Origin: Leucocoprinus leucothites
Lineage: Eukaryota; Basidiomycota; Agaricomycetes; Agaricales; Agaricaceae
Direction: 5' to 3'
DNA length: 64,000 bases
Assembly (NCBI GenBank): GCA_013368445.1
Contig: JAACJO010000022.1
Span: forward strand, 186,001-250,000
Shown here: positions 47,480 through 59,063 of the stretch, in pieces
Layout: each line of letters starts with the position of its first letter
Numbering within the stretch: the first letter of the stretch is position 1
Notes under the pieces: generated by a model
Databases searched by the model: none
What the model was told of the DNA's origin: nothing
What the model saw: the letters and a program-made list of their open reading frames with translations, nothing else
Program-made: the position numbers and the translations under genes

Positions 47480-50080
47480 TCACGACCCGCGGCACTCCCC
47501 AAATTCTCCGAATCCACGCTCCCTGACTCGCGGATGTGCGAAAGATATTACAACTTCTGGAGCGGGACAACATCGTAACGACGGAGAGGGTGTCTCGCTA
47601 CATGTACATCCGACCTGTTTCCCCTCCCCTCGCAAGTCCACCTCTCCTCGATTCAAGGTACGAGTGTACCTCCGATTGCAGCACTAGTATCGGGCTCCCT
47701 TGCGTGTATTATCACTACACAGAGTGTGATGGGCGCCCCGGGGCCAAGCGGATCGCGCTTGAGAGATTTTTCGTGCAGTAAGAGGTGGAGGGTGTAGATG
47801 GTGGCGTGCTACTGCGGGTGAAAGCGCAGCAGAATGATTTCGGTGAGAAGCTCGGTCTCCTAGAGCCATCTACCCAATCTAATTCACTGCTGGCGTTCCC
47901 TTTGTCAGAGTTTGCACTGAAAAGACGGGTCATCGTCATACGAGACAATCATAGACACGCCAATACCTCGCGCAGTGCCCTCGCAAGCACCCAATACCAC
48001 CGACGAGATACCACGCCGACCCGCTCCACTGTCTCAACTTGATTCACCGACTTCAACAATTGAAATCACGCCCACTTTCACCACCAGTGCACACTGTAGC
48101 TCCTGGCGACTCTCTATCCGGGCAAGTACACCACAAATAGAGCGAAAGTGCTGCTGTGGTCAATGAACTATTGGATACTCGGGACGGGTACGTGGATACC
48201 GCTAGGCGCGCAGGCGATGTTATGGATGGCGCAGAAGGCAGCAGCCCTGTTGTGGGTGCTGTGTCTAGTGCTGTTGTACCTTTCGTTGAAGAGCGCACTG
48301 CTAGTCTCGATATTCCTGTTACCGGTGTGAATGAGGAGACGAGCATATTGGAGGACAGAACGCGTCCATGCAGATGTTGTTTTCAAAAACCAATCTGCAA
48401 GAGGACAGGCGGTGCCAGCCGGTACAGTGGATGAGGAGGATGTTCAGGCTGAACGTACGAGGGTGTGGTTCACGCTCGAGAGCTGGTGATGGACGAGACA
48501 GGTGATGTCGTTCCAGGCTCGCGGAAACGGGCGCCATTGAATATGCCTCTGTCTTAGAAAACACTAACCCGACCACAATGGCCTCACATCGTTCTCATGC
48601 TCCACCACGATCACGCTCCCGTCCGCCAACCATACCGGCTTTCTCTATATCACCACCTCCTTCCTCCGCACCGAGCCCTCCACTATCATTGTCACATCAA
48701 TCATTCGCACCTCTATCATAACTTTCTGTGCATATATCCGTACTGCCGCCGCGCCCACTCCTTGAACAACTCACAAATGCACGGAATTGCTACGACCGCA
48801 GTCGAAACGCATTCCATACATGTCACTCCACACTCGCGGGACTCGAAGCTTCATTGCTTCTTCCACAAGCATCACATCATCCCACCTATATCCACCATAC
48901 CCGCCAAACCCTGATAATGTATATTGTCCTTCACCTTCGTCGCTGGTGATATCAAATGGTGTTCGGAACCCTATCGTTCAGAGATTTAGTATTTATATGG
49001 AAGATGTGAGGGTGGAACGTGAGATCCGGATTTCAGATGAGGAGAGGATATGAGGCGCTGTTGATGTTATCTGGCGCACTTTCGTTGGCTACCTCCGCTT
49101 CTCGCGATGAGGCTAGTGGTGATAATGTCCACGTTGGGTCACTTGCAGATGTGGGAGCCCACATTATGACATTCATTGATGGGATGGACCCGACTATCTC
49201 ATGAGTATGGGGCCGTTCGGGCGGGAGTTGGAGGGTGTTGGGCATGGCGCCGTGGTTGTCGGGGAGGCCATGAGTGGTTCGCGTTCGTTTCTCTCTACGC
49301 CTGCGATGGTGACTGAAGTTACTCTCGTCGGGCCCTATACAAGACTCTGCATCAACTAGTGGCAATGGAACTGGCGCTGGCGGTGGAAGATGGACAACAT
49401 GGATCCGAACACCGATATCCCGACCTACAACCTCCACACCAGCAACACCCACACCGACTTTTGGGAGTGTCGTGATGAATCGGAACAAATCCTCCTTTAC
49501 CATACACTGCATAGCCTTTACATTCGGATTATGCTCCGACCCTTCCTATCCTCTTCCACCACAGCAGAGTCGCCAGGTACCACCGACGTCGTGAAATTAC
49601 TAAGCCTCAAAGTACCTATCCTGATCTTACCTCCGCTCCAACTTCTTTCCCTGTATCACTCTTCGCTGGTCGACAACTGCATTATACTAGTCAAGAAGAT
49701 CACGAGTCCCCCAGTAGTACCAGCGTGAATTTAAGAGGACTGGGCCGAGATCAAGGACGACAAGTACGTCGATGTACGTGCTTAGGATGGGTATGAGTAG
49801 TCCAGGTGTGGATGTCATGAATAGGAGGGGTCCTATGGGTTCTCCATTGCGAATATGTGTTGTTTCTACTACTACGAGTCCCTGTCATGGCCGCCAGGTA
49901 GACGGAATCCACTGGGTACGGCGGGTGATACTGGTGGTCATGAGGGACGGGAGGAGGAGAGTGTCGATTAACATGTATGCCATTTAGAGGACTCAGTGGA
50001 ATGAAACTTGGATTTGGTTTGGACGGACTTTGGAATTGGTGGCATTCGAACTGGCATGTTGGTTTCGACTTTTCGAAGCT
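47480..50080 (+). pseudogene. PS gene copy 5 (inverted orientation)
   Basis: First-exon remnants lie at 47.5-47.6 kb (QLLERDNIVTTERVSRYM before a GTACAT donor). Then come QQNDFGEKLGLLEPSTQS (47.83-47.88 kb), PAPLSQLDSPTSTIEITPTF (48.02-48.08 kb), LLDTRDGYVDTARRAGDVMDG (48.17 kb), ERTASLDIPVTGVNEETS, CYDRSRNAFHTCHSTLAG (48.8 kb) and DNVHVGSLADVGAHIMTFIDG (49.12 kb). The 3' end is GLWNWWHSNWHVGFDF (50.02 kb). The blocks lie in several frames. It is co-directional with NACHT-5, as in all other modules. Confidence 0.42.
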
Positions 50081-50255
50081 CATACCAGCTGGTTGGGATC
50101 AATTCAGAACCCCCAGCAGAGAAGCCTATGAGCATTTGGTCGCACTGCCAACAACTCATGTCACACAGCCATGCTGCTATTCTCGCCGAGTCTTCTCACC
50201 TGTATCTCGGGGTACAAAAGCTGTGGATAGTAGACACTTGATAGCAGCAACCACC

Positions 50256-53200
50256 ATGTCATATCCTGACCCCAGCCCATGGGCGTCCATGTCGACGAGG
50301 TATGCCATCCTTATGAGAGTCACAGTTTCGAATATGCTTAGTAGTGAAACATTCGGACAGTTCCACTGCTAGTCCTTTCTTGGGTGCTTCGTCCTCAAGT
50401 GTTCCCGGTCATCCTCTTTCAGTCCAAGACGACGCCATACAAAGCAACCGAGCAATATACCACCCGAGTACAGGTATGTATGATTTATTCCCATTACCTC
50501 AGCCTAGCGTTATACTATGAAGAAACTTCACGTCAGTAACGTTTCTTATTAGGTACGACTATTCAGACACAGGAAGGCCAGCCTTTTAGATTTGAGAGTC
50601 ACGCTGAGCCTAGTTACAGAACCTTACAGACGGGTGAGTTGCGGTCGGCATCACAGAATTCCTCATATTTAGGCCATTGATGATCAGGTAACGCGGAGAG
50701 CAGAGCTCCTGCCAATGGGATGAGTCTGTCATCCTCAGCTTCGAATTCAATCATTCACAGCACCTCGATTTTCTCGGGCGCCCACCACTTCACTGTCAAT
50801 AATCCGATCATGGTTGCGAATGATGATAGACCGGAGATTGAAAGAGAAAGTAAGTCTATACCCATCTGATTGGATAGCTGTTCATTGAATGAACTGAAAT
50901 CATCTAGTGCTAAAGCTCCTCGAGAAGAAAGCAATGGCTGACGGTACTTACGATTCCGCGGCAAGGCATTACACCGCTCCTCACTGCCACCCGGATACCC
51001 ACGTACCGTTACGGGAAAGGCTCGAAAGTTGGTTGCTTAACGCGGGCCGAATAGAATCGCTCTTCTGGCTTTACGGACCTGCCGGTGTCGGAAAATCCGC
51101 CGTAGCCCAATATATCATGGAATTTTGCGAACAACAGGGCATTCCGGCAGCGGGCCTTTTTCTTTCCCGAGCGAACAAGCGCGATGACCCCAATCGTATC
51201 ATCCCTTCTCTTGCCCATCAACTCGCCCTCGCATACCCATCATACCGCAGACTTGTTTCCAATATCCTCAGCGCAGACTCCACCATTCTGGAGAAGCGCA
51301 TGCCGCTACAATTCCGACGATTAATTGACGAGCCAGCGGATGCTCTGAGGATCAAGGCCTCTGATGTCACACCCCATCCGGTACTCCTTCTCTTAGACGG
51401 CCTCGACGAGTGCAACACATACGAGGCGCAATGCGAGCTTATCAAGATACTCGTGTCTTTTGCTTCAACTTGCAAAGCACGACAACTTCCCTTTGTTTGC
51501 ATTGTCACCAGCCGCCCGGAATGGCAAATCGTATTGACTTTCGATTTACTTGATCCTGGTTCTCTGGTATGGCAGGAGGAGCTTCCGATGGATACCCCCA
51601 AGGCTCGTCATGATGTTTCAGTAGTGTTACGAGACGGGTTCAAGTGCATCAAGAGCAAACACAACGATGTATTTTCGGCAGATGTTGAATGGCCTGCTTG
51701 CACTGATCTGCAGATGATCGAATCTGCTGCCTCCGGCAACATGTTGTTTACTTCTCTTGTCGTGACGTTTGTTGACGACGATCATCCCACCACCCAGCTT
51801 GAGCTATGCCTGAAGTCTCTGCAAGGCAGGCTCACTTCCGATGAGCGAAACCCCTTTGATCCTCTTGCAGCACTGTACAGGGAACTACTGCTCAGCATCC
51901 CTCCTACTCTTCTCCGCACTGCTCTTCTGGTCCTGTACTTTCAACTTTTTGTCAGTGAGAATTCAGATCAATATGATTTTGACGATGGAATTCCTGTGCA
52001 AGATATGGCAAATTTCCTTTTCATCGGTCAAGCGGCCTTTTACGAATCGTTAAAAAAACTTCGTTCTGTCCTCACCATACGTCTGCCCACCGACGCTCCA
52101 CGGCATGGCCTTGTATTTTCTCATGCTACATTCGCCGATTATGTGAAGGTGGCTGTTCAAACGGGACACTTTGGACTGCATGAAGTGGATGCACTTAAAG
52201 AGATACAAGTTGCATGTATTAAATGGCACTATATACTCATAGAAAAGGGTGCCAATGAGGATATTTCAGGTGAGCTATATTCAACTATGGCACTAATACT
52301 CATCACCCATTTCCATCCATTTACTAGGTATTGTTCCTTGGGCCGGGAAGACAACTCCCTATGAAATCCGTCATTTCCTCGTGATTATATTATTCAAGCT
52401 ATGGCATTGCATGCTTGATCAAGGCGACATTGGAAAGCTACAAAGTGAATTAGAAAGCTTCTTGTTCAAGGACTTGCCACGGGGTTCCGCCTTCCTCCAT
52501 GGTGACAACCTGATGAAATTAGCCCAAGATTTAGTCACAAATGTGCGTGATTTACTGAATCAGTGTGCAAAATGTAAGAGCTTACATCCAAAATTAAATA
52601 GCCAAAGACAACTCAGAGCTCAGCAGGCACTTGCATCGTGCACACCATACCACTATGGCCAATGGATTACCAGCTCATCAACAAATATGCAAGCCTGTTC
52701 AGCCAATGGGCCATAGAACTGAAGCCAATAGACTGGGACTTGCTTACATCAGACATGTGGCAGCATGTGGGGCTGTGGTTCTGCTCCATTGAAGACTTGT
52801 TCAATGATGATGACACATTTTATATGATTCAGCAGATTGATTGGTGCCCAAATCCCCCAGCATATTTCTTGCTTGGTCACGATCAGAACACCGTCCTTGT
52901 GATTGCCTATTCACATAAAATGGATCTACATGTGCATTGGAAAGAGGCTTTTGGGAAAATAAAGGCCTCTCGCTCCATGGATGACCCATGGCCTGGAGAC
53001 CTGGAGCAATTCCTCTTCAACTCTTGTTTCTGCTGTGATCCAGATTCTCTCTGCAGCAGTGGAGACAGTGAAGGGCCTCCTGGGGTCCAGGTTGACAACA
53101 GAAACCTTGCACACAACATTGTATCTTTTGTAGCTGATCCTTGGCATGGAAATCCTTATTCCCAGCTCAGAATTGTTGCTGATGTGCTATCCTTCACATC

Positions 53201-54066
53201 CAATGCAGTAGAAATCATGTGTTATCTGTGCCACCACATCCTTAGAAACATTTCTCATAGGATCAGCCATGTTGCACAGCAGGTCCTGGCATATTTGCTT
53301 CTTTGGCAGGGTTGCCATGCAATTTATTATGTGCACTTGGAAGACCTCAAATGCCTCATAGGCATTGATTATGCTACTATTAACTGTGCACTTCAATGGC
53401 TATATCCTCTCATTTTTTCATGGTGCCCCAACTCCTCAGACCCAAACATTGCCTATTTGTTCTTGAGGATTTCAGTCATAAATTTGGAAGGAAACATCAT
53501 TATCCATCGCATTTTTTGGGAATCCTCTTTGCTTGGTCTTGAGGAGGAAGCATGGATGGCAGCATTTTGCTTGTGTATGCAATGGAGTAGTTTGTGGTTG
53601 ACAACAGGATGCCATCCTTTTCCATACTCAAAAGCCAATAAATCAGATCTTTTGGGTAGCCCGTGGATGGTGCTGTCTGAAATACATACTTCTGATGGGA
53701 CTGCAGTGGCAGTCTCACAGCTTTGCAACTTTCTATTCTGCCATTTGGATCGAGAATTGTTTGTTGACTGTTATTCTAGATTTCTTGGGCAGTTTGAGGG
53801 CCTCATTTTCAGGTTATCCTCAGTGAGTTATCACCTTACATTGAGGTTTCAGGCCATTGTATTTAATCATTGTCAACTCTTACAGGACTCTGCATTTGCA
53901 CTGTTACTCAGGACCCAACTGATCTGCCCAACAGATTATCTCCTTCTCAAGAAGTGGGAGAAATTTGGCCATAATTCTGATTTTGTTATGTTGCCTATTG
54001 TAAGTGGGTGATACCAGGAGTGCGGCAAGTACTATATTAACATTTGCCTAGATAGTCCAGAGGTAG
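50256..54066 (+). CDS. NACHT-domain NTPase (NLR-type), NACHT-5, nonsense-truncated
   Basis: Inferred exons are 50256-50299 (MSYPDPSPWASMST), 50361-50473, 50553-50633, 50688-50849 (FSGAHHFTVNNPIMVAND), 50908-52269, 52328-52573, 52624-53999 and 54052 onward. The phases agree across all junctions. The NACHT exon is 1362 nt with GPAGVGKS, LLLLDGLDECN and SRPEW. This copy keeps a consensus GTAAGAGC donor at 52574 between the helical exon and the C-terminal exon, which supports one spliced gene. The last exon meets TAG at 54064-54066. Homologous sequence continues to 54192 (CIFLIGYGENTCLIAM), so about 42 residues are lost. The NACHT exon is almost identical in protein to that of NACHT-6. From about 52.64 kb on, the gene is almost free of CpG. 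Confidence 0.75.
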
Positions 54067-54192
54067 AGTACAGAATATTATCCAATATCACTATCTACAA
54101 CAGAAATACCCTCTCCAGTGAAAGAAGGTTACTGTATTTTCCTGATTGGTTATGGAGAGAATACCTGCCTAATAGCAATGATGTGCTATTGA

Positions 54193-54964
54193 AATACATG
54201 TGATTCATTGGACAATGACAAGAACAGAGGCACTCCAGGCAGACTCTAGATTTGTGCCAGGAGCAAAAATGCTTGATGTTATCCATGCCATTCTATACCC
54301 TTCACATGTTTCAAATGTTGTGTAGGACATCTTCCTGACAAATCTATGACCCCTTACATTCTCACACAAACTCAGTATAATAATAAAATTCATTTCAACA
54401 ATAATGCAGAAAATACCAACCTTCTTTTTATATACATTTATGAAAGAAAACAACACTGTAACACATATAAACAATCAACAATTGAGAAAAGGACAACAAA
54501 CCATGCATGACTCTGAATACCACACTGAAAACAGAGGGAAAAAATGACTATGGTAAAAGATGAGGGGGAATTTTATTGCCTACCATACACACAGATGGCC
54601 CCACCAATTCCACAATCACACCTACACAAAATTGGCCTTCCCACCTTTGATGGTATACCTGACTTGAAACTTTGTCCTTCACCTGCAAACATACCTCAAG
54701 CTCCAAAGAATCCATAGAAGAAAAACAGATGCAGGCACAAGCAAGGAAGTAGAGTCAATATAACATGTGATTTTATCATTTTAGTGCAGGATGAATATAA
54801 ATGAAACATGTAAAACAATGAGCATCTGGTCAATAACGGTAGAGAGAAACAATAGGACTGGATGGACTGGTGAGGCTATGTCTTCCTACCTAGGCAGGCT
54901 TGTTATCATAAATGCACATATGAGTTTGAGTGAAATACACATTTGATAACTGTTGTTAACCCAC
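54193..54964. other. Convergent spacer between NACHT-5 and BuGZ copy 6
   Basis: This is the reverse complement of the 2476-3143 type, with the TATA-like block on the minus strand at 54426-54434. No gene is supported; CpG is nearly absent. Confidence 0.45.
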
Positions 54965-56450
54965 CTACAAAAAGTCTGCAGCTCTAGCATGTCCTTTGCC
55001 ACATGGTCCATCAGGAGCAGGGCCAGCTGCCATGATAGTGCAGGCAATAGTGGAGTCTCTGTTAATCTGGGTCTTGTAATACTTAGGATGGGTTGCTCTG
55101 TGTTATGCCTACATGTACCAGGTCATTAAGTTGACAAGAGAGAGAGAGAGAGAGACTGAAAAAGATTGGTATGAATTGAAAAATAAACAAGGTATTTTCA
55201 CACACAGGTGAAAAATTTGGATCAGCCCACTTCAACTCAGTTGCTTCTTTGCTTCAGGAAGTGTCTATTCCAAGGTGGGATTGAGTAGAGTCAGCTGAGG
55301 AGGCTTCAATTGATCTTGTGCATGTCCCTGAAGTACCTGCACTGACCTGATCCAGTGGAAGGCAGTGGTGATGCACCGAGAACACCACCAATACTATCAG
55401 GAGGACTAGGAGGGGGAAAGAAGGGAAACCAGGAAGAAGGGATACACCTGATGGAAGGGTGATCATGCACCTGACAGCAGCAGTGGGAAGGGAGGGGCAC
55501 CTAGTCCTCCTGGAGGAGGCAGGAAACCAGGTGGAAATGGGAAGCCAGGAGTACATGGACTGTGGTTTGAGAGACTATGAGTTAGAAACATGACAGAGCA
55601 GGAAAAGAAACACTCACCCAGGCAGTAGACCTCCAGGGAACAGCAGGGAAAATAGTGGAGGTTGATCTGGTATCCCAGGAGGCAGTGATGCACCAGGATG
55701 CAGTGGAGGTCAGAGCAAAATGCAGAACACATGGTCACAGGCACAGCATACATCTGAGCTGGAGCTGCATATGCTGGTCCACTAGGTCTGCTTGCATTAT
55801 CTGGTTTTATTGAGCTTGCTGAAGGCTTGGGACTTTTCCACCCCATCAATGCCTTATGTGCCCCAAGTCAAATTCCTTAACTCTTCCTTTGACATGGACC
55901 CATTTTTGGTTTGGCTTGTAGCCGGGACATCAATCCATCTGTGAAACTGAATTCAATTTCTTGACAATATTTGTAGTCAGTCTGCTGTGTTGGGTACAGT
56001 GATACCTTCTATCACAAAGATCTTAATGTCATACCCATTGCAACCTGAGAGTACATTTTCAATTTGTGGAAGACTGTGAAAGGTTGAGGGGTAAACACAG
56101 TAATATGTGACAATAAAGGGATGTACTCTTACTTCTCTAATTCTAGCCTGTGCACCCACTGGATGTGAACAGCAAGATTGCCTGCAATTTTGAGGTGACA
56201 GGGATGCATGCTGCATTCAGGATGCTTTGCTTTCTGGAGTGTTGCATGAAAACAGGGTGTAGCATATGCTCTGAATGAGATTCTTGTTTCTGTGTGAGAA
56301 AAGAATGGGATTATCACCATACCTTTATACATCTTGCAATTTGTGCTCACAGTATCAGCACCAGGGGCATAAAACCTAATAAAGTAAGGGCCACAGAATG
56401 TATAAGCAGAGGGAAAAATTACCTGCTTGTTCTTTTTCTCTCCTGTTTTT
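54965..56450 (-). pseudogene. BuGZ/ZNF207-like gene, copy 6 (decayed, CpG-poor)
   Basis: Exon 1 (near 56425-56448) reads GEKKNKQ with ATG changed to ACA. The first finger reads P-W-C-stop-Y-C-E with TGA at 56355-56357. The second-finger region is frame-shifted (MQHSRKQSI). The Pro-rich part (FPFPPGFLPPPGGLGAPP, about 55.5 kb) and the last exon remain recognisable. The latter reads HRATHPKYYKTQIN to RAADFL-stop at 54965. A TAA precedes HRAT. Confidence 0.68.
55136..55155. repeat. (GA)n microsatellite
   Basis: About ten GA/AG dinucleotides in a row lie inside the last intron region of BuGZ copy 6 (minus strand CT repeat). Simple slippage is the likely origin. Confidence 0.9.
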
Positions 56451-56589
56451 GCTATGCTTGCTATGGTGGTGAGGAGAGAGCAGAAGACATGTGAGGATCA
56501 GCACCCAAGCACTGGGTACTGTAGTCGGCAATCATATCTCTAGATTTGCTAGATGAGCAGTACCAATCTGATGCACCACAACCCCAAGA

Positions 56590-56905
56590 AATACCATGGA
56601 ATTGCCTTTTCTACTACTTTTCCTTCCACCAGCAACAACCCTTCTTCCAGACCTCCAGTGGTGTTCTCCAGTTCCCAATTTATTGCCACCTCCTCCACTT
56701 CATTTTGTTCCCACCTCTGCTGACAAACATGGATCAGCAACCTCCTTTTCTCATTCCATCATCTCACCTACACCTGTGCCTGCAACCAGAATGCCTCCAC
56801 CAACACCTGCTAGCACTAGGCACTAGGGAGACTATGCTAGTCCTCTAAGCTCACGCATAAAATCAATTGACACTTCCTCAACTGTCTCTCCCAATCCTGC
56901 TCTGC
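56590..56905 (+). pseudogene. BuGZ-like fragment at the inversion centre
   Basis: This is a Pro-rich fragment (SFPSTSNNPSSRPP-type sequence, then PATRMPPPTPAS), ending at TCTCTCCCAATCCTGCTCTG. It switches to PS-type CCTGAACCTTGC at about 56.9 kb. It has the same chimeric junction as 30.66 and 35.92 kb. A new BuGZ copy starts 45 bases later. Confidence 0.55.
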
Positions 56906-56949
56906 TGTCCTGAACCTTGCATTCTGTCCAATGCAACAAACACAGCAAA

Positions 56950-58402
56950 ATGGGAACAAAAAAGAACAAGTAGGTGTGTATTTCCCTCTGCCTGTATGTT
57001 CTATGGCCCTTATTATTTGGCTAGGTTTCATGCCTCTGGTACTGGTACTGGGTGCATGAGTGTGAGCATGAGTTTGAGGATGGAAAAGGTACACTAATAA
57101 TCTCATTCATTTTCCTCACACAGATACAGAGAACTCATGGGGGGACTCACACTGTGTCTAGTTCTCATGTAGTACTCCAGAAAGCAAAGCACTTTTAAAT
57201 GCAGCATGTGTCCCTGTTGGCTCAATATTACAGGTGGTCACACTGTTCACATCCAGCAGGTACATAAACTAGAACCAGAAAAGTAAGAACATGTCACTTT
57301 ATCATTACCCATCATTGTGCTCACTCAGCCTTTCCCAGTCTTTCACCAATTGAAAATGTACTTCCAAGTTGCTATGCCTACCAAACTAAGATCTTTGAGA
57401 TGGAAGGTATCCCCACACCTGATGTAGCAGACTACAAACATTGTAAAGTAATCAAATTTGGTCTCATAGCCAGATTAATCTCCCAACCACAAGCCAAGCA
57501 TTCAAAAATTGAGAATGGAGAGAGGAATTGGGGGTTCAACTAAGGCATTGATGAGGTTGCAAGTGGGAGTGGTAGAGTCATGTATGGTGGGCTGGCTCAG
57601 ATGTATGCTATGCTCCCATGCCTATGCCTCCACCATTCCTCCTGCCATTCCCAGGATGATTGCCACCCAGGTGAGTAGTTTTCCTACTCTGTCATTTCTT
57701 CAACTCATGATCTCAAACCGCAGTCCCCTTTTTCTCGGCTTCCCATTGCCACCAGGTTCCCTGCCTCCTCCCTTCTTGCCACCATCATTCCTTCCACCAG
57801 ATACAATTCTTCCATGTTTCTGTGATTTCTCTCCCCTTCACCCGGTCCTCCTGATAGTACTGGTGTCAACGTGGCCTCCACCTAACTTTGTCCCTGCCTC
57901 TATGAGTGCTGGTCAACAGCCTCTTGCTCCACCACTATCGTGACCCATCTCAGTCTATCTTTACATCTGCACTTGTACCTGCACCTGGAATACCTCCACC
58001 ATTATCTCCCACTGGCCCTGGATCGAGGTTGGTACAGGTACCTTAAGGTCATGCACAATGTCAATTCAAACCTCCTCAGCCAACTCTACAAATTCCATCT
58101 TGAAGCAGACACCTCCTGAAATGAAGAAACCGACTGAGCTGAAGTGGACGGGCCCAATTTCTCACCTGTGCGTGAAATCTCCCTCTTGTTTATGTTGTGA
58201 TTCATGCTGATACCCTCCTTGACATTCAAATCTAGTTGTGTTTGTCATGATGCATTTGACATGGTGCATGTAGGAAGAACACAGGGCCATTCACCCCAGG
58301 TTTTACTAGACCCAAATTAACGCAGCTGGCGCTATTACGGTCAGCAGCCCTACTCCTGATGAACCATGCAGCAAGAAATGCTCTAGAGCCAGACTTTTTG
58401 TT
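56950..58402 (+). pseudogene. BuGZ/ZNF207-like gene, copy 7 (decayed, CpG-poor)
   Basis: The start is present but exon 1 ends MGTKKNK-TAG (CAG to TAG at the splice edge). The finger exon is out of frame. The second finger keeps FKCSMCP and VHIQQVHKLEPEK. The downstream blocks (GMEGIPTPDVADYK; Pro-rich; MKKPTELKWTGPI) are recognisable in broken frames. The last exon (EEHRAIHPRFY-like, about 58.27 kb) has lost the normal stop, because RAEDFL-TAG reads into TTG TTG. It is the mirror partner of copy 6. Confidence 0.66.
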
Positions 58403-59063
58403 GATGGATTGACAACAGTTCCAAAGTGTACGTTTTATTCGAGCGAATACATATATTTATGTCAACAAGTGTCATTCAAGTCGGAAGACATGGCCTCACC
58501 GATCCATCCCATTCTGTCGTTCATTTCTTAACTTTGCCATTATTCGCCAGATGCTCATTGCTTTCCATGGTCCGCTTATATCATTCCACACAAATATCAC
58601 ACCAGCTCTACTCTCGTGCTTGCGCATGTGTGATCTCTTTCTTCTATCGACTCCTTTTTAGAGCTTAGGTCACGATTTCGGGTGAAGGACAAAGCCGTGA
58701 GTCAGGTGTAAAGTCGGAGATGGAAGGGAAATTCTGTATAGGTAGGAGTGTGCCCGTCTGTGTGTACAGTAGGTGATAAAACTCCTCTTCTCCCTTTACC
58801 ACAGTCGTTTTTTTTCTGTTCTTAGTACAGTGTCCGGATATGTTCTATCGTGACTATTCCTTGTACATATACAATATTGTTTTTCTTTTATGAACGTAGA
58901 TAAAAAGAAGGCTTGTGTGTTCTGTATTGTCATAGGAATACAAGTGTTTTATTGTTCATTCACTGAATTTGTGCAAGAACATGAGGGTCATAGATATCAG
59001 GTAGGAATGATATGGAAAGTATCAGACATTCCTGCTGGCGCAATTTTCCAACCTGAAGGTCCA
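58403..59063. other. Convergent spacer between BuGZ copy 7 and NACHT-6
   Basis: This is a diverged member of the 2476-3143 spacer type. The TATA-like block is degenerate here (GTAGATAAAAAGAAGG near 58897-58912). No gene is supported. Confidence 0.4.

Larger units (their letters stand above)
52640..57700. other. CpG-depleted segment
   Basis: In 53101-54000 I count three CpG dinucleotides. The same gene upstream has about 18 in just 180 bases at 51001-51180. The depletion runs through the C-terminal exon of NACHT-5, the spacer and both central BuGZ copies, and fades at 57.7-58.1 kb. The pattern fits loss of methylated CpG by C-to-T change or a RIP-like process. Confidence 0.85.

Noticed and set aside
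49977..50372. Single frame linking the PS 3' end with the first NACHT-5 exon, suggesting a fused gene
   Set aside because: The equivalent regions at 7.1-7.3, 42.4-42.6 and 63.0-63.2 kb contain stops or frame changes, so the link is chance.
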